From: Xenorhabdus bovienii SS-2004
Lineage (GTDB): Bacteria; Pseudomonadota; Gammaproteobacteria; Enterobacterales; Enterobacteriaceae
Direction: 5' to 3'
Length of the DNA: 64,000 nucleotides
Assembly (NCBI RefSeq): GCF_000027225.1
Contig: NC_013892.1
Span: 310,001-374,000 of the forward strand
Shown piece by piece: positions 18,219-31,027 of this stretch. Position numbers and translations under genes: made by a program. How positions within the stretch are numbered: the stretch's first letter is position 1; the number at the start of each line of letters is the position of its first letter. The notes beneath the pieces were generated by a model that saw only the letters and a program-made list of their open reading frames with translations, searched no databases and had not been told where the DNA came from.

Positions 18219-20162
18219 ATGGCTATCAGGATTTTACCCCCACAATTAGCAAATCAGATTGCTGCTGGTGAAGTGGTTGAGCGCCCTGCATCGGTGGTGA
18301 AAGAATTGGTGGAAAACAGCCTTGATGCCGGCGCTACCCGCATTGATATTGAGATTGAACGCGGTGGCGCGAAATTAATCCGCATTCGTGATAACGGCTG
18401 TGGGATAGACCAGCAGGATCTGACATTAGCACTGGCACGTCATGCCACCAGTAAAATCGCTTCGCTTGATGATTTGGAGGCGATTGTCAGTATGGGATTC
18501 CGTGGGGAAGCACTGGCCAGTATCAGCTCGGTTTCACGATTGACTCTGACTTCCCGTACTGAAAGCCAGACAGAAGCGTGGCAGGCTTACGCCGAAGGCC
18601 GTGATATGGAAGTCACCGTAAAACCCGCAGCTCATCCCGTCGGTACGACGGTTGAAGTATTGGATCTGTTTTATAATACGCCAGCACGTCGCAAATTCCT
18701 GAGAACAGAAAAAACCGAATTCGGGCATCTTGATGAAGTGGTGCGCAGGATAGCTCTGGCACGGTTGGATGTGGCGATCAACCTGCATCACAACGGCAAA
18801 TTGGTTCGTCAGTATCGTCCAGCGAAAGAAGAATCTCAGCATGAGCGACGTTTGGCGGCCATTTGCGGAATGGCGTTTGTGCAGCAGGCTCTTGCGCTGT
18901 CGTGGCAGCATGATTCCTTGTCTATTAAAGGATGGGTTGCTGATCCCATGAGTGATACTGTCGGGGGCGATATTCAGTATTGTTATGTCAATGGACGTAT
19001 GATGCGGGATCGGCTGATTAATCATGCTATCCGTCAGGCCTATCAAGATTTGCTTCAGGGAGAGAAGCAGCCTGCTTATGTATTGTATCTGGAGATTGAT
19101 CCGCATCAGGTTGATGTCAATGTGCATCCAGCGAAGCATGAGGTACGCTTCCATCAGGCACGTCTGGTACATGATTTTATTTATCAGGGTGTGGCAGCAG
19201 TATTGAAACAAAGGGGGAAAGGAGCTGAACTGGCGCTTGGTTGTGAGGAGCCGGCTGCCAGTTGGGTGCCGGAAAACCGTCTTTCTGCGGGAGAGAACCA
19301 TTTTCTCCAGCAAAATACGGCTTCACTGAAGGCATCACCGCCTTCCCGCGCCGCGGCTGCCCCCTCGGTTTCATCTGGAGGGCATGACAAAGAACAGCCT
19401 CAGCTTGATCGCCCGCATTCTGGCAATGATACGCGGCAACTTCATCATGGGGAAAATTACCAGAAGAAACAGGGCGAGTTGTACCAGAAAATGATGCAAT
19501 CTGCACCAGAGGAGAAACGGCCGCTGTTTCCTGAAAGAGCTGTCTCCGTGAGGGAAAAAGCCGCTCCGATTCCTGTTGGTGCCGCACTTTTGCAGGGAAA
19601 AAACATTAGTTACAGTTTTGGCAAGGTATTGAGCATCCATGCTGCCAGTTATGCCTTGATTGAGTCTCCGTTGGGGATTGGGCTACTGTCTTTGCCAGTT
19701 GCTGAACGCTGGCTGAAACAGGTGCAGTTGACGCCAGGGGAGCTGGGGCTTAAATCGCAGCCGCTACTGATCCCGCTGAAACTGTCTCTCAGTCAGGCAG
19801 AAATCGACGCTTTAAAGCAGAATAGTGAGCTATTGAAGACTTTCGGTATTGAATCTACAGTCGCACATGGAAAAGTAACTATTCATGCGGTATCGTTGCC
19901 ACTGCGTCAACAGAACCTGCCGAAACTCCTGCCGGAGCTGTTGAACTATCTAGTGGAACAACCCTCGGCCTGTGCTGAACAGGTAGCGATTTGGCTCTCC
20001 CGTCACGTTGGGAGCGAACATGAAACGTGGAACATTGCGCAAGCCGTCCAGCTTTTAGCTGACGTCGAGCGTCTTTGCCCTCAATTGGTGGAATCCCCGC
20101 CAGAGGGCTTATTACAGTTAATTGATTTACAAGCAGTGGTGGCACTTCTCAATCATGAGTGA
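18219..20162 (+). CDS. mutL: DNA mismatch repair protein MutL
   Basis: 647 residues (E. coli 615). GHKL ATPase that links MutS mismatch recognition to MutH incision and UvrD. The N-terminal motifs are [23 protein letters not shown] (catalytic Glu), DNGCGI and GFRGEAL. The region ~335-470 is a disordered, Gln/Ser/Pro-rich linker that accounts for the extra length, followed by the C-terminal dimerisation domain. The start is ATG at 18219, six bases after AGAAGG; an in-frame TTG lies two codons earlier. The stop overlaps the miaA start by 8 bases, indicating translational coupling. Confidence 0.97.
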   Translation: MAIRILPPQLANQIAAGEVVERPASVVKELVENSLDAGATRIDIEIERGGAKLIRIRDNGCGIDQQDLTLALARHATSKIASLDDLEAIVSMGFRGEALASISSVSRLTLTSRTESQTEAWQAYAEGRDMEVTVKPAAHPVGTTVEVLDLFYNTPARRKFLRTEKTEFGHLDEVVRRIALARLDVAINLHHNGKLVRQYRPAKEESQHERRLAAICGMAFVQQALALSWQHDSLSIKGWVADPMSDTVGGDIQYCYVNGRMMRDRLINHAIRQAYQDLLQGEKQPAYVLYLEIDPHQVDVNVHPAKHEVRFHQARLVHDFIYQGVAAVLKQRGKGAELALGCEEPAASWVPENRLSAGENHFLQQNTASLKASPPSRAAAAPSVSSGGHDKEQPQLDRPHSGNDTRQLHHGENYQKKQGELYQKMMQSAPEEKRPLFPERAVSVREKAAPIPVGAALLQGKNISYSFGKVLSIHAASYALIESPLGIGLLSLPVAERWLKQVQLTPGELGLKSQPLLIPLKLSLSQAEIDALKQNSELLKTFGIESTVAHGKVTIHAVSLPLRQQNLPKLLPELLNYLVEQPSACAEQVAIWLSRHVGSEHETWNIAQAVQLLADVERLCPQLVESPPEGLLQLIDLQAVVALLNHE

Positions 20163-21096
20163 TTTAAAAACTCAACATCTACCGACAGCCATTTTCATCA
20201 TGGGGCCGACAGCTTCAGGAAAAACGGCGTTATCGATCGCCTTACATCAGCATCTTCCTGTTGAATTAATCAGTGTTGATTCTGCGTTGATTTATCGTGA
20301 AATGAATATTGGTACTGCAAAACCTACCGCAGCAGAGCAGGCACAGGCGCCTCATCGTCTGGTTGACATTCTCGATCCGGCTGAAATTTATTCCGCTGCT
20401 GATTTTCGCCGTGATGCTCTGAAAGAAATGGCGGATATCACGGCTGCTGGGAGAATTCCCCTCCTAGTTGGCGGAACCATGCTATATTTCAAAGCATTGC
20501 TGGAAGGATTATCGCCTTTACCCTCTTCTAATCTTGAGATCCGGGCGCAGATCGAGCAACAGGCGGCCAAACATGGGTGGGAAGCCTTGCATCGGCAATT
20601 GCAGGAAATTGACTCCGTTGCAGCAGCAAGAATTCACCCAAATGATCCACAACGTCTCACTCGTGCACTGGAAGTTTTTCGAATTTCGGGTAAAACTCTA
20701 ACTGCATTGACTGAAATGTCTGGAGAAATATTGCCTTATCGTGTTCATCAATTTGCGATCGCACCTGCAAGCCGTGAAATTTTGCATCAGCGCATCGCCG
20801 CCCGTTTTGAACAAATGATCAAATCAGGGTTTGAAGATGAAGTAAAAGCACTTTATGCTCGTAGTGATTTGCATACAGATTTACCTTCCATTCGTTGTGT
20901 TGGTTATCGTCAAATGTGGTCTTACCTTTCAGGCGAAATCTCTCATGATGAGATGGTTTATCGTGGCATCTGTGCGACACGCCAGCTAGCGAAGCGCCAG
21001 ATCACGTGGCTAAGAGGCTGGGACAATGTGACTTGGTTGGACAGTGACCAACCTGAACAGGCATTGAATACAGTGATGCAGGTTATTAGTACATAA
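20155..21096 (+). CDS. miaA: tRNA dimethylallyltransferase MiaA
   Basis: 313 residues (E. coli 316). It transfers a dimethylallyl group to N6 of A37 in tRNAs reading UNN codons, the first step of ms2i6A. The P-loop [11 protein letters not shown] is near residue 17; [17 protein letters not shown] carries the catalytic Asp and the substrate loop; RCVGYRQMW and the C-terminal KRQITWLR are family signatures. I use ATG 20155, which matches the family N terminus and overlaps mutL. In E. coli, hfq is transcribed from promoters inside miaA, which may hold here too. Confidence 0.97.
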   Translation: MSDLKTQHLPTAIFIMGPTASGKTALSIALHQHLPVELISVDSALIYREMNIGTAKPTAAEQAQAPHRLVDILDPAEIYSAADFRRDALKEMADITAAGRIPLLVGGTMLYFKALLEGLSPLPSSNLEIRAQIEQQAAKHGWEALHRQLQEIDSVAAARIHPNDPQRLTRALEVFRISGKTLTALTEMSGEILPYRVHQFAIAPASREILHQRIAARFEQMIKSGFEDEVKALYARSDLHTDLPSIRCVGYRQMWSYLSGEISHDEMVYRGICATRQLAKRQITWLRGWDNVTWLDSDQPEQALNTVMQVIST

Positions 21097-21204
21097 ATTC
21101 ATTGATTGTGTACAATTGATCAGTACAAAGCGTTATTTTTGAGTAGTTACTTTTTCGAACCAACAGGTTCTTAGTTAAGAACAACAAAATAAGGAAAATA
21201 TAGA

Positions 21205-21507
21205 ATGGCTAAGGGGCAATCTTTGCAAGATCCATTCCTGAACGCGTTACGGCGTGAAAGGGTCCCGGTTTCTATTTATTTGGTCAACGGCATCAAATTA
21301 CAGGGTCAGATTGAATCTTTTGACCAATTTGTCATTTTACTGAAAAACACGGTCAGTCAGATGGTTTATAAACATGCCATTTCAACTGTTGTGCCTTCCC
21401 GTCCTGTGTCTCACCACGGCAATAATCCGAACGTGACGACTGGCGTTGGAAATTATCATGCTGGCGTTAACCCAGCAGCACCACAGGAAAGTGATGGCGC
21501 TGAATAA
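21205..21507 (+). CDS. hfq: RNA chaperone Hfq
   Basis: 100 residues (E. coli 102). A hexameric Sm-like chaperone that pairs small RNAs with mRNAs. Sm1 ([27 protein letters not shown]) and Sm2 ([11 protein letters not shown]) are intact, with the rim arginines in RRER and the uridine-binding QSLQDPF region. The tail after residue ~72 is the usual flexible, His/Asn-rich extension. A 108-base gap after miaA leaves room for its own promoter, and a strong terminator follows, so hflX is reached by read-through or a further promoter. Confidence 0.98.
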   Translation: MAKGQSLQDPFLNALRRERVPVSIYLVNGIKLQGQIESFDQFVILLKNTVSQMVYKHAISTVVPSRPVSHHGNNPNVTTGVGNYHAGVNPAAPQESDGAE

Positions 21508-21533
21508 ATCAGTGTCCGTGCCTGACGTAAATA

Positions 21534-21568
21534 AAAACATAGGTAGGGAGACTTTACCTATGTTTTTT
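21534..21568 (+). terminator. terminator between hfq and hflX
   Basis: AACATAGGTA (21536-21545), a 9-base loop, and TACCTATGTT (21555-21564), then TTTT. The hairpin is strong and will end most hfq transcripts. Confidence 0.85.
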
Positions 21569-21604
21569 CCTATGGATTTCTACTTAGCCTGAGGGGTTGC
21601 ACCG

Positions 21605-22885
21605 TTGTTTGATCGTTATGAAGGCGGAGAATTAGCCGTTCTGGTGCATGTTTTTTTCTCACAGGAAAAAGATACGGAAAATCTCAGTGAATTCGAATCA
21701 TTGGTGACTTCCGCTGGTGTTTCTCCTGTGCAGATTGTGACGGGAAGCAGAAAGGCGCCCAATCCGAAATATTTTGTCGGAGAAGGCAAGGCAGAGGAAA
21801 TTGCTGAGGCTGTCAAGAACAGCGGTGCTGATGTGGTCTTGTTCAACCATGCACTAAGCCCTGCCCAGGAACGTAATCTTGAACGTCTTTGCCAATGTCG
21901 TGTCGTTGATCGCACGGGTGTGATCTTGGATATTTTTGCCCAACGGGCAAGAACGCACGAAGGTAAGTTGCAAGTCGAGTTGGCACAATTACGTCATTTA
22001 TCTACCCGTCTGGTACGGGGCTGGACTCACCTTGAACGTCAGAAGGGGGGGATCGGTCTGCGTGGCCCAGGGGAAACTCAGCTAGAAACTGACCGCCGCT
22101 TGCTGCGTGACAAAATCAAGCAGATTCTGGGGCGTCTCGGCAAAGTTGAAAAACAGCGCGAGCAGGGGCGTCAGGCACGTAATAAAGCTGATATTCCCAC
22201 TGTTTCTCTTGTGGGTTATACCAATGCGGGAAAATCTAGTTTATTCAACCGGATAACTTCGGCTGAGGTGTATACTGCCGATCAACTTTTTGCTACCCTC
22301 GATCCCACTTTGCGCCGGATAGACGTAAATGACGTCGGTACAGTTGTTTTGGCGGATACCGTGGGTTTTATTCGCCACTTACCTCATGATTTGGTTGCGG
22401 CGTTTAAAGCTACTTTGCAGGAAACTCGGCAGGCAAGATTGCTGTTGCATGTTGTGGATGCGGCAGACAGCCGTTTGGATGAAAACATTGTTGCAGTGGA
22501 CAGTGTTCTGGAAGAAATTGAAGCCAATGAGATCCCTTCCTTGTTGGTGATGAATAAAATTGACATGTTGGAAGATTTTGTTCCACGCATTGATCGCGAT
22601 GAGGAAAACCGCCCGATAAGGGTCTGGTTATCCGCACAAACTGGAGCAGGTATCCCTCTGTTATTTCAGGTGTTGACCGAATGTCTTTCAGGTGAAATCG
22701 CACACTATGAATTGCATCTGCCGCCTGAGGCAGGGCGTTTGCGCAGTCGTTTTTACCAGCTTCAGGCCATTGAGCGTGAATGGATAGAAGACGGTGGTCA
22801 AATTGGTATTGAAGTCAGGATGCCGATGGTTGATTGGCGCCGACTATGTAAACAAGAATTGAATTTACTTGACTATGTTGTCTGA
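21605..22885 (+). CDS. hflX: ribosome-rescue GTPase HflX
   Basis: 426 residues, the E. coli length. An OBG-HflX GTPase that splits stalled 70S ribosomes under heat stress. The N-terminal HflX domain includes [32 protein letters not shown] precedes the coiled linker. The G domain has G1 [13 protein letters not shown]3 DTVGF and G4 MNKID. Translation begins at TTG (21605), where the sequence MFDRY matches the family and GAGGGG lies ahead. No ATG fits the conserved N terminus. Confidence 0.97.
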   Translation: MFDRYEGGELAVLVHVFFSQEKDTENLSEFESLVTSAGVSPVQIVTGSRKAPNPKYFVGEGKAEEIAEAVKNSGADVVLFNHALSPAQERNLERLCQCRVVDRTGVILDIFAQRARTHEGKLQVELAQLRHLSTRLVRGWTHLERQKGGIGLRGPGETQLETDRRLLRDKIKQILGRLGKVEKQREQGRQARNKADIPTVSLVGYTNAGKSSLFNRITSAEVYTADQLFATLDPTLRRIDVNDVGTVVLADTVGFIRHLPHDLVAAFKATLQETRQARLLLHVVDAADSRLDENIVAVDSVLEEIEANEIPSLLVMNKIDMLEDFVPRIDRDEENRPIRVWLSAQTGAGIPLLFQVLTECLSGEIAHYELHLPPEAGRLRSRFYQLQAIEREWIEDGGQIGIEVRMPMVDWRRLCKQELNLLDYVV

Positions 22886-22981
22886 TTGATTGGCTCAGGA
22901 AGACAAACAAGGTATCATTTTGTCAGCCATTTCAAGGCGTTTATAGTCGTGTAGTAGCTGTAATGGGATGGCGGTGATGAA

Positions 22982-23113
22982 ATGACTGTGACAGAATCAG
23001 TACTGTCAGAAGCATCACCCAAAAATATTGGTTGCTTACAAAACGACGAAATTTGTCGTTTCTGCCCACAGAGGCCGCTGTCAGACCTGTCAGGGACAGG
23101 CAATGGCCTGTGA
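22982..23113 (+). CDS. possible 43-residue small protein in the hflX-hflK spacer
   Basis: ATG at 22982 to TGA at 23111-23113. The product would be acidic at the N terminus with a cysteine cluster near the middle (GCLQNDEICRFCPQ). The ribosome-binding sequence is weak (GGCGGTGATGAA before the ATG). The same bases fold into several hairpins, so the conserved unit may be RNA and not protein. I know no family for it. Confidence 0.25.
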   Translation: MTVTESVLSEASPKNIGCLQNDEICRFCPQRPLSDLSGTGNGL

Positions 23114-23150
23114 AGTGGGAAGCCTCATCCGTTAGGGTGGAGAGCAGTCA
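22988..23150 (+). other. structured spacer between hflX and hflK
   Basis: The 307-base gap holds stacked inverted repeats: TGACAG-8-CTGTCA near 22988, AAACGAC-7-GTCGTTT near 23040, ACAGGC-AATG-GCCTGT near 23096, and GGTG-9-CACC near 23138 just before the hflK leader. None has a proper U-tract. It could be an RNA leader of hflK or a small RNA gene. Confidence 0.4.
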
Positions 23151-23192
23151 CCTCTGAAAAACCAGTGAAAAACTAAAAAGTGGAGCTAAAAC

Positions 23193-24437
23193 ATGGCGTG
23201 GAATCAGCCCGGTAATAACGGACAGGACCGCGACCCGTGGGGAAGCAGCAATAATAATGGCGGCAACTCCGGCGGCAACAATAAAGGTGGTCGAAACCGT
23301 GGGGCAACTAATCTCGACGATCTATTCCGTAAGCTGAGTGAAAAACTCGGTGGTTTCGGTGGAAAAAAAGGTGGAAATGGTTCTGAGCAGGGTCCTAAAT
23401 TTGGTGGACGTATTATTGGTCTTGCCGTTGCTGCTGCCGTTGCTGTCTGGGTTGTAAGTGGGTTCTATACTATCAAAGAAACAGAGCGTGGCGTTGTTAT
23501 CCGATTGGGTAAATTTAGCCATGTTGTGCAGCCTGGCTTGAACTGGAAAATGACGTTTATCGATCGAGTCCGAGCCGTTAACGTCGAATCTGTTCGCGAA
23601 CTGGCGACATCGGGTGTCATGCTGACATCGGATGAAAACGTAGTGCGTGCTGAAATGAACGTACAGTATCGTGTGACCGACCCTGCGGCTTATCTTTTCA
23701 ATGTCACCAGCCCGGACAACAGCCTGAGCCAAGCGACTGACAGCGCAGTGCGTGGTGTTGTAGGCAAATACACCATGGAAAAAATCCTGACGGCAGATCG
23801 TACCATCGTGCGTAACGATACCCAGAAAGTACTGGAAGAAACCATTCGTCCATACAACATGGGGATCACGCTGCTTGATGTTAACTTCCAAACTGCCCGT
23901 CCACCAGAAGAGGTGCAAGTGGCATTCGATGATGTTATCGCAGCGCGTGAGGAAGAGCAAAAAACCATTCGTGAAGCTGAATCCTACAAAAATGCTGTCT
24001 TGCCTATGGCTAAGGGTGATGCTCAACGCATGATTGAAGATGCCAGAGCCTATAAAGTCAGTGTGGTATTGAATGCTCAGGGTGAAGTGGCAAGTTTTGC
24101 CAAAATTCTGCCTGAGTATAAAGCTGCACCGGAAATTACCCGTGAGCGTCTTTACATTGAAACGATGGAGTATGTTCTGAGTAATACCCGTAAGGTCATT
24201 GCAAACGAAAAGAGCAATAACATGCTGGTACTGCCATTGGATCAGGTTTTTCGTAAACAAGCTGAAGTACCGAAAACGCAGTCATCAGATGCCAAAGTAG
24301 CGCCAGAGAAGAGCGGCTCTACACATTTTGCACCTGAACAAGGACAAACAGGTTATAACAACTCCAGTAATAATCATTCTAGCTATGGCAATCCCAGTAG
24401 CCTGCGTGGTGAGACGCCAAGACAAGGGAGACCATAA
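23193..24437 (+). CDS. hflK: FtsH modulator HflK
   Basis: 414 residues (E. coli 419). An inner-membrane SPFH/band 7 protein that, with HflC, forms a cage around FtsH and restrains its proteolysis of membrane proteins. The N-terminal ~70 residues are a Gly/Asn-rich cytoplasmic tail, followed by one membrane segment (~75-97) and then the band-7 domain (ETERGVVIRLGKF) with the coiled region AREEEQKTIREAE. A Ser/Asn-rich tail ends the protein. It lies 2 bases before hflC. Confidence 0.97.
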   Translation: MAWNQPGNNGQDRDPWGSSNNNGGNSGGNNKGGRNRGATNLDDLFRKLSEKLGGFGGKKGGNGSEQGPKFGGRIIGLAVAAAVAVWVVSGFYTIKETERGVVIRLGKFSHVVQPGLNWKMTFIDRVRAVNVESVRELATSGVMLTSDENVVRAEMNVQYRVTDPAAYLFNVTSPDNSLSQATDSAVRGVVGKYTMEKILTADRTIVRNDTQKVLEETIRPYNMGITLLDVNFQTARPPEEVQVAFDDVIAAREEEQKTIREAESYKNAVLPMAKGDAQRMIEDARAYKVSVVLNAQGEVASFAKILPEYKAAPEITRERLYIETMEYVLSNTRKVIANEKSNNMLVLPLDQVFRKQAEVPKTQSSDAKVAPEKSGSTHFAPEQGQTGYNNSSNNHSSYGNPSSLRGETPRQGRP

Positions 24438-24439
24438 TC

Positions 24440-25450
24440 ATGCGTAAGTCATTCGTCTTTGCTATTGCCATTATATTGGTTGTGTTGTATACGTCGATAT
24501 TCATCGTGTACGAAGGTCAGCGCGGTATTGTACTGCGTTTTGGTAAGGTTGCGCGTGATGCGGAAAATAAACCACTGGTTTATCAGCCTGGTCTGCATTT
24601 TAAAATTCCATTTATTGAGACAGTCAAAACACTTGATGCCCGTATCCAGACTATGGATATCAAAGCTGACCGTTTCCTGACGCGTGAAAATAAAGACCTG
24701 ATTGTTGATTCTTACCTGAAATGGCGGATTAAAGATTTCAGCAGATATTATCTGGCGACAGGTAATGGAGAAATTGCTCAGGCTGAACTGCTGCTAAAGC
24801 GTAAATTCAGTGACCGTTTGCGTTCTGAAATCGGTCGTTTGGATGTGCGTGGTATTGTGACGGATTCCCGTGGCCGTTTAACTACCGATGTGCGTAATTC
24901 CTTGAACTTGGGAACAAATGATGGTGGCACGGCAGAAACAGCGGATAATCCTGTTGCTTCGGCTGCGGCTAATGTCGGGCAGGAAACGAAAGACAAACAA
25001 CCCATTCTGAACCAGAATAGTATGGCCGAGCTGGGCATTGAGGTTGTGGATGTGCGTATCAAACAGATTAACTTGCCACAGGAAATTTCAGAAGCAATTT
25101 ATCAGCGTATGCGTGCAGATCGTGAAGCTGAGGCACGTCTCCTGCGCTCACAAGGTCTGGAAGAAGCTGAAAAGATCCGTGCAGTAGCAGATAAAACAGC
25201 AACTGAAATTAAAGCTAAGTCGAATAGAGAGGCACTTATCCTGCGTGGGGAAGGTGATGCGGAAGCGGCCAAGCTGTTTGCCGATGCGTTCAACAAAGAT
25301 CCTGAATTCTATGCGTTCATTCGTAGCCTGCGTGCTTATGAGAAGAGCTTCAAGAATGATGGCAATAACATTATGGTACTCAGCCCAGATAGCGATTTCT
25401 TCCGTTATATGAAAGCGCCATTTAAGCAGCACAGTAATACCAATGACTGA
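24440..25450 (+). CDS. hflC: FtsH modulator HflC
   Basis: 336 residues (E. coli 334). The partner of HflK, with one N-terminal membrane anchor (residues ~5-22), then the SPFH domain (YEGQRGIVLRFGKV) and an Ala/Glu-rich coiled coil (RADREAEARLLRSQG...). A Gly/Asn/Ala-rich insert around residues 150-190 is slightly extended. Coupled to hflK; a terminator follows. The small yjeT gene that sits between hflC and purA in E. coli is not present. Confidence 0.97.
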   Translation: MRKSFVFAIAIILVVLYTSIFIVYEGQRGIVLRFGKVARDAENKPLVYQPGLHFKIPFIETVKTLDARIQTMDIKADRFLTRENKDLIVDSYLKWRIKDFSRYYLATGNGEIAQAELLLKRKFSDRLRSEIGRLDVRGIVTDSRGRLTTDVRNSLNLGTNDGGTAETADNPVASAAANVGQETKDKQPILNQNSMAELGIEVVDVRIKQINLPQEISEAIYQRMRADREAEARLLRSQGLEEAEKIRAVADKTATEIKAKSNREALILRGEGDAEAAKLFADAFNKDPEFYAFIRSLRAYEKSFKNDGNNIMVLSPDSDFFRYMKAPFKQHSNTND

Positions 25451-25524
25451 GTCGTTCAGATAGGCGAATTGCCTTATTAATGAACAAAAAGAAATCTAAC
25501 GCGGCGGAATGAATAACCGCTGCC

Positions 25525-25559
25525 TAAGCCACTGTAAGAAAACTTGCAGTGGCTTTTTT
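25525..25559 (+). terminator. terminator after hflC
   Basis: AAGCCACTG, a 12-base loop, CAGTGGCTT and a run of six T. It ends the hflK-hflC transcript about 80 bases past the hflC stop. Confidence 0.88.
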
Positions 25560-25688
25560 GTTACTAGCATCATTACGAATGCTTACTTAACAGCCCGTTA
25601 ATATGACGAAACGAAATAACAGAAGTGAGAAAAAATACTGAAAGGTGCTAAATGAGATGGTAGAATCCATTTTTAAGCAACCGAGTGA

Positions 25689-26996
<1,308 letters not shown>

Positions 26997-27025
26997 TTGC
27001 TAGTTTAATCTTTTAAGCATGTATA

Positions 27026-27049
27026 ACCGGGCCTTATGCCCGGTTTTTT
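27026..27049 (+). terminator. terminator after purA
   Basis: ACCGGGC, loop CTTAT, GCCCGGT, then six T. A compact GC-rich intrinsic terminator. Confidence 0.92.
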
Positions 27050-27216
27050 ACTTTTTGGGGATAGGCTTTTGGGTGAGAGGTTATAAAACGCAGCTCGTTT
27101 TGCTTAATTTTTAAAATGCCCACATAATGTGAACAGATAATGATAAACCAATAAACATATATTTTATTTCTTGGTTCTAAATAACCGCTGTTATATCCGG
27201 TCGTCCAGAGGTAAGT

Positions 27217-27636
27217 GTGCAGTTAACCAGTTTTACCGATTATGGCTTGCGCGCCCTGATTTATATGGCTTCTCTGCCTGAAGGCCAGATGACTAGCATT
27301 ACTGAAGTAACTGAAGTTTATGGTGTTTCACGTAATCATATGGTGAAGATAATTAACCAGCTCAGTAATTTAGGCCTAGTTAATGCTATCAGGGGAAAAA
27401 ATGGCGGCATTAGTCTGGGTAAGCCTGCCAGCGAGATCAAAATTGGCGATGTAGTCCGTTCACTGGAACCGCTTTCATTGGTTAACTGTAGTGCTTGCTA
27501 TATCACGCCCGCATGTCGCTTAAAATTAGTGTTGAATCAAGCGGTAGAAAATTTTTTGCAAGAGTTGGATAAACATACTTTGGCTGATATGGTCAAAGAT
27601 AATCGTCCCCTTTATCAGTTGCTTCTGGCTAAGTGA
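27217..27636 (+). CDS. nsrR: nitric oxide-sensing repressor NsrR
   Basis: 139 residues of the Rrf2 family (E. coli 141). An iron-sulfur repressor that loses DNA binding when NO attacks its cluster, derepressing NO detoxification genes. The N-terminal winged helix includes [18 protein letters not shown]. The three cluster cysteines are visible as [10 protein letters not shown] near residues 90-102. The start is GTG at 27217, matching the family N terminus [18 protein letters not shown]. It is followed closely by rnr, as in E. coli. Confidence 0.96.
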   Translation: MQLTSFTDYGLRALIYMASLPEGQMTSITEVTEVYGVSRNHMVKIINQLSNLGLVNAIRGKNGGISLGKPASEIKIGDVVRSLEPLSLVNCSACYITPACRLKLVLNQAVENFLQELDKHTLADMVKDNRPLYQLLLAK

Positions 27637-27691
27637 AGCGAGAATGAAGCACGGGGAGCAACAGCTTGCTGATGACAACAGAGGAATTACG

Positions 27692-30124
27692 ATGTCAAAA
27701 GATCCTTTTCAGGAACGAGAAGCTGAAAAATACGAATCTCCTATCCCAAGCCGTGAATACATCTTGGATATACTTTCTAAACACACCACTCCGGTAAGCC
27801 GTCAGGAATTAGCAAAAGAACTTCAGTTAACCAGTGCAGATGCACAGGAAGCGTTTCGACGTCGCCTGCGGGCAATGGAGCGTGATGGACAGTTGATTTT
27901 CACTCGTCGTCAATGTTATGCATTGCCGGAAAGACTGGATTTGTTGAAAGGTACGGTGATTGGACATCGTGATGGTTACGGTTTCCTGCGTGCGGAAGGC
28001 CACAAAGAAGATTTCTATCTGCCAGCAGAACAAATGAAAATGGCAATTCATGGCGATGTCATATTGGCACAGCCTTTGCAACCAGACCGTAAAGGTCGCG
28101 TTGAAGTGCGTATCGTTCGGGTATTGGAGCCAAAAAACAGTCAGATTGTCGGGCGATATTTTGTCGATGCGGGTATGGGATTCGTTGTCCCTGATGACAG
28201 TCGGCTAAGTTTCGATATTTTGATCCCAAAAGAAGAAATTTGCGGTGCAAGAATGGGCAATGTCGTCGTCGTTGAATTGACGAGTCGTCCGACCCGCCGA
28301 ACTAAAGCTATCGGTAAGATCGTTGAAGTGCTCGGTGAAACGATGGGAACGAACATGGCGGTTGAAATTGCTCTTCGTACCCATGAAATTCCACATAGCT
28401 GGCCACCAATGGTAGAAAAACAGGTGGTTGATCTTGATGAAAATGTACCGGACTCGGCGAAAAAAGGCCGTGTTGACCTGCGTGGACTGCCACTGGTTAC
28501 GATTGATGGTGAAGACGCCCGTGACTTTGATGATGCGGTTTATTGTGAAAGAAAACGTGGCGGCGGCTGGCGTTTATGGGTAGCGATTGCGGATGTCAGC
28601 TATTATGTTCGTCCGCAAACACCTCTTGATACAGAGGCGCGTAGCCGTGGTAACTCAGTCTATTTCCCATCTCAAGTCGTACCGATGCTGCCGGAAATTT
28701 TGTCGAATGGGCTGTGTTCTCTGAACCCAGAAGTTGATCGCTTGTGTATGGTGTGTGAAATGACCATTTCTGCCCAAGGCAAGCTGTCTTCTTATAAGTT
28801 CTATGAAGCTGTGATGAACTCTCATGCCCGTTTGACTTACACCAAGGTATGGAAAATATTGCAGGGTGATCAAGAGCTGCGTGAGCATTACCAGCCGTTG
28901 GTGACACATATCGAGTATCTGCATGAACTTTATCAGGCACTGGAGCAAGCACGGGAGCAGCGTGGAGCCATTTCGTTTGAATCTGAAGAAGCGAAATTTA
29001 TTTTTAATGCAGAACGTCGCATTGAGCGTATTGAACCCGTTACGCGCAATGATGCCCATAAACTGATCGAAGAGTGCATGATTCTGGCCAATATTGCGGC
29101 GGCACGTTTTGTTGAGAAAAATAATGAGCCAGCGTTATACCGCGTCCATGATCAGCCTAGAGAGGAAAGTATCTTAAATCTGCGTTCAGTCTTCAACGAA
29201 CTGGGTTTGAGCTTATTGGGTGGAATGAAACCTGAACCGAAAGACTTCGCTCAATTGATGAAAGATGTGGCTGAACGGCCGGATCATGAATTACTACAAA
29301 CCATGTTGCTGCGCTCTATGAAACAGGCGATTTATGATCCGGAAAACCGTGGTCACTTTGGTCTGGCTCTGAGTTCTTATGCGCACTTTACGTCGCCAAT
29401 CCGCCGTTATCCTGATCTGGCATTGCATCGAGCGATCAAATACTTATTGGCACAAGAGAATGGTGTCGTTGAACAGCATTGGACACCAACTGGCGGCTGG
29501 CATAACGATATGGACCACATGCTGCAATTGGGTAACCATTGCTCCATGACTGAGCGCCGTGCGGATGAAGCAACAAGAGACGTGGCAGACTGGCTGAAAT
29601 GTGATTTTATGCAGGATCAAGTGGGCAATGTTTTCACTGGCTTGATTACTAGCGTAACGGGTTTCGGTTTCTTTGTCAGGTTGAATGAGCTGTTTATTGA
29701 CGGCTTGGTACATGTTTCAACACTGGATAATGATTACTACAGATATGATAATGTTGGCCAGCGTCTGATTGGTGAGTCTTCTGGTCAGACTTATCGGCTT
29801 GGTGATGAAGTAGAGATCCGTGTCGAAGCGGTTCACATGGATGAACGCAATATTGATTTCACCTTGCTTTCTTCGACCCGAAAGGCGCGTAATCAAGGTA
29901 AGACCGCGCGCGATAAATCGAAAAGAGGCACACCAGAACGTAACAGTGGCAAAAAAGGGTATGATCATAAAAAATCAGCCAATTTTGAGCCAGACAACGC
30001 CTCCAGTAAAAAGAAAAAAGCGGAAAAGCCTAAAGCAAGCAAGAAGAAAACGTCAGACAAAACCAAAAAGATTACTGCAAAATTGAAAGCGAAACGCGTG
30101 AAAAAAACGCAGGAAAAAAGCTGA
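27692..30124 (+). CDS. rnr: exoribonuclease R
   Basis: 810 residues (E. coli 813). A 3'-to-5' processive RNase able to degrade structured RNA, active in stable RNA quality control and trans-translation. Order: N-terminal helix-turn-helix (~20-90), cold-shock domains, the RNB catalytic domain ([13 protein letters not shown] with four metal-binding Asp, [14 protein letters not shown]), the S1 domain, and a Lys-rich tail of ~90 residues. I use ATG 27692, which has AGAGGAA just upstream and matches the family N terminus [15 protein letters not shown]. The frame also opens 16 codons earlier. Confidence 0.97.
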   Translation: MSKDPFQEREAEKYESPIPSREYILDILSKHTTPVSRQELAKELQLTSADAQEAFRRRLRAMERDGQLIFTRRQCYALPERLDLLKGTVIGHRDGYGFLRAEGHKEDFYLPAEQMKMAIHGDVILAQPLQPDRKGRVEVRIVRVLEPKNSQIVGRYFVDAGMGFVVPDDSRLSFDILIPKEEICGARMGNVVVVELTSRPTRRTKAIGKIVEVLGETMGTNMAVEIALRTHEIPHSWPPMVEKQVVDLDENVPDSAKKGRVDLRGLPLVTIDGEDARDFDDAVYCERKRGGGWRLWVAIADVSYYVRPQTPLDTEARSRGNSVYFPSQVVPMLPEILSNGLCSLNPEVDRLCMVCEMTISAQGKLSSYKFYEAVMNSHARLTYTKVWKILQGDQELREHYQPLVTHIEYLHELYQALEQAREQRGAISFESEEAKFIFNAERRIERIEPVTRNDAHKLIEECMILANIAAARFVEKNNEPALYRVHDQPREESILNLRSVFNELGLSLLGGMKPEPKDFAQLMKDVAERPDHELLQTMLLRSMKQAIYDPENRGHFGLALSSYAHFTSPIRRYPDLALHRAIKYLLAQENGVVEQHWTPTGGWHNDMDHMLQLGNHCSMTERRADEATRDVADWLKCDFMQDQVGNVFTGLITSVTGFGFFVRLNELFIDGLVHVSTLDNDYYRYDNVGQRLIGESSGQTYRLGDEVEIRVEAVHMDERNIDFTLLSSTRKARNQGKTARDKSKRGTPERNSGKKGYDHKKSANFEPDNASSKKKKAEKPKASKKKTSDKTKKITAKLKAKRVKKTQEKS

Positions 30125-30210
30125 CAAATACAGAGAATCAGGGCGGCTTCTGCTGCCCTCCATTTTTCAGGTATCATTTAAGATATCAGTGAGTTAGGTA
30201 TCAACCAGCC

Positions 30211-30948
30211 ATGAGTGAAATTATCTACGGTATTCATGCCGTTAAAGCCTTACTGGATCGCGAACCTCAGCGATTCATGGAAGTTTATGTATTGAAGGGA
30301 CGTGAAGATCGTCGCTTAACCCCATTGTTACGGGAATTGGAAGATATTGGTATTACAGTTCAACTGGCCAATCGTCAATGGCTGGATACTCAGACAGAAA
30401 GTGCGGTACACCAAGGGATCATTGCCAAAGTTAAACCTGGGCGTCAGTATCAGGAAAGCGATTTACCGGATTTTCTATCACAGTTAGATCGCCCTTTTTT
30501 ACTGGTACTGGATGGCGTTACTGATCCACATAATCTTGGGGCTTGTCTGCGTACTGCGGATGCCGCTGGCGTTGATGCAGTCATTATTCCTCGTGACCGC
30601 TCCGCACAACTGAATGCAACCACCAAAAAAGTCGCCTGTGGTGCAGCAGAAAACGTACCGCTCATTCGGGTGACCAACCTTGCCCGTACTCTGCGTTTGC
30701 TGCAAGAAAGCAATATCTGGATTGTGGGAACCGCAGGTGAAGCTACCCATTCTCTGTATCAGAGCAAGCTTACTGGCCCGGTGGCCTTGGTGATGGGTGC
30801 TGAAGGAGAAGGAATGCGCCGCCTGACTCGCGAACATTGTGATGAATTGATCAGTATCCCAATGGCAGGTTCTGTTTCTTCTCTGAACGTATCGGTTGCG
30901 ACCGGGGTTTGCTTGTTTGAAATCATGCGTCAGAGAAGCGCCCAGTAA
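30211..30948 (+). CDS. rlmB: 23S rRNA (guanosine-2'-O-)-methyltransferase RlmB
   Basis: 245 residues (E. coli 243). A SpoU-type methyltransferase for the ribose of G2251 in the peptidyl-transferase loop. The N-terminal L30e-like domain starts at [10 protein letters not shown]. The SPOUT knot motifs are [33 protein letters not shown] and [16 protein letters not shown]. It follows rnr after 86 bases containing a weak hairpin (AGGGCGGC...GCTGCCCT, 30137-30157). Confidence 0.97.
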   Translation: MSEIIYGIHAVKALLDREPQRFMEVYVLKGREDRRLTPLLRELEDIGITVQLANRQWLDTQTESAVHQGIIAKVKPGRQYQESDLPDFLSQLDRPFLLVLDGVTDPHNLGACLRTADAAGVDAVIIPRDRSAQLNATTKKVACGAAENVPLIRVTNLARTLRLLQESNIWIVGTAGEATHSLYQSKLTGPVALVMGAEGEGMRRLTREHCDELISIPMAGSVSSLNVSVATGVCLFEIMRQRSAQ

Positions 30949-31027
30949 TTTTTTTGTCCCGCATGATACATTTCATTGGGGCATTATTGGAATTAAGGAT
31001 AAACGCGTTTTTTCTTTCACCCGTACC

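Noticed and set aside
22915..23103. Leftward 62-residue frame in the hflX-hflK spacer
   Set aside because: No ribosome-binding site or known family; its sequence follows from the inverted repeats.
27644..27691. rnr start at 27644
   Set aside because: The AGAGGAA site and family N terminus support ATG 27692; the upstream 16 codons cover that ribosome-binding site.
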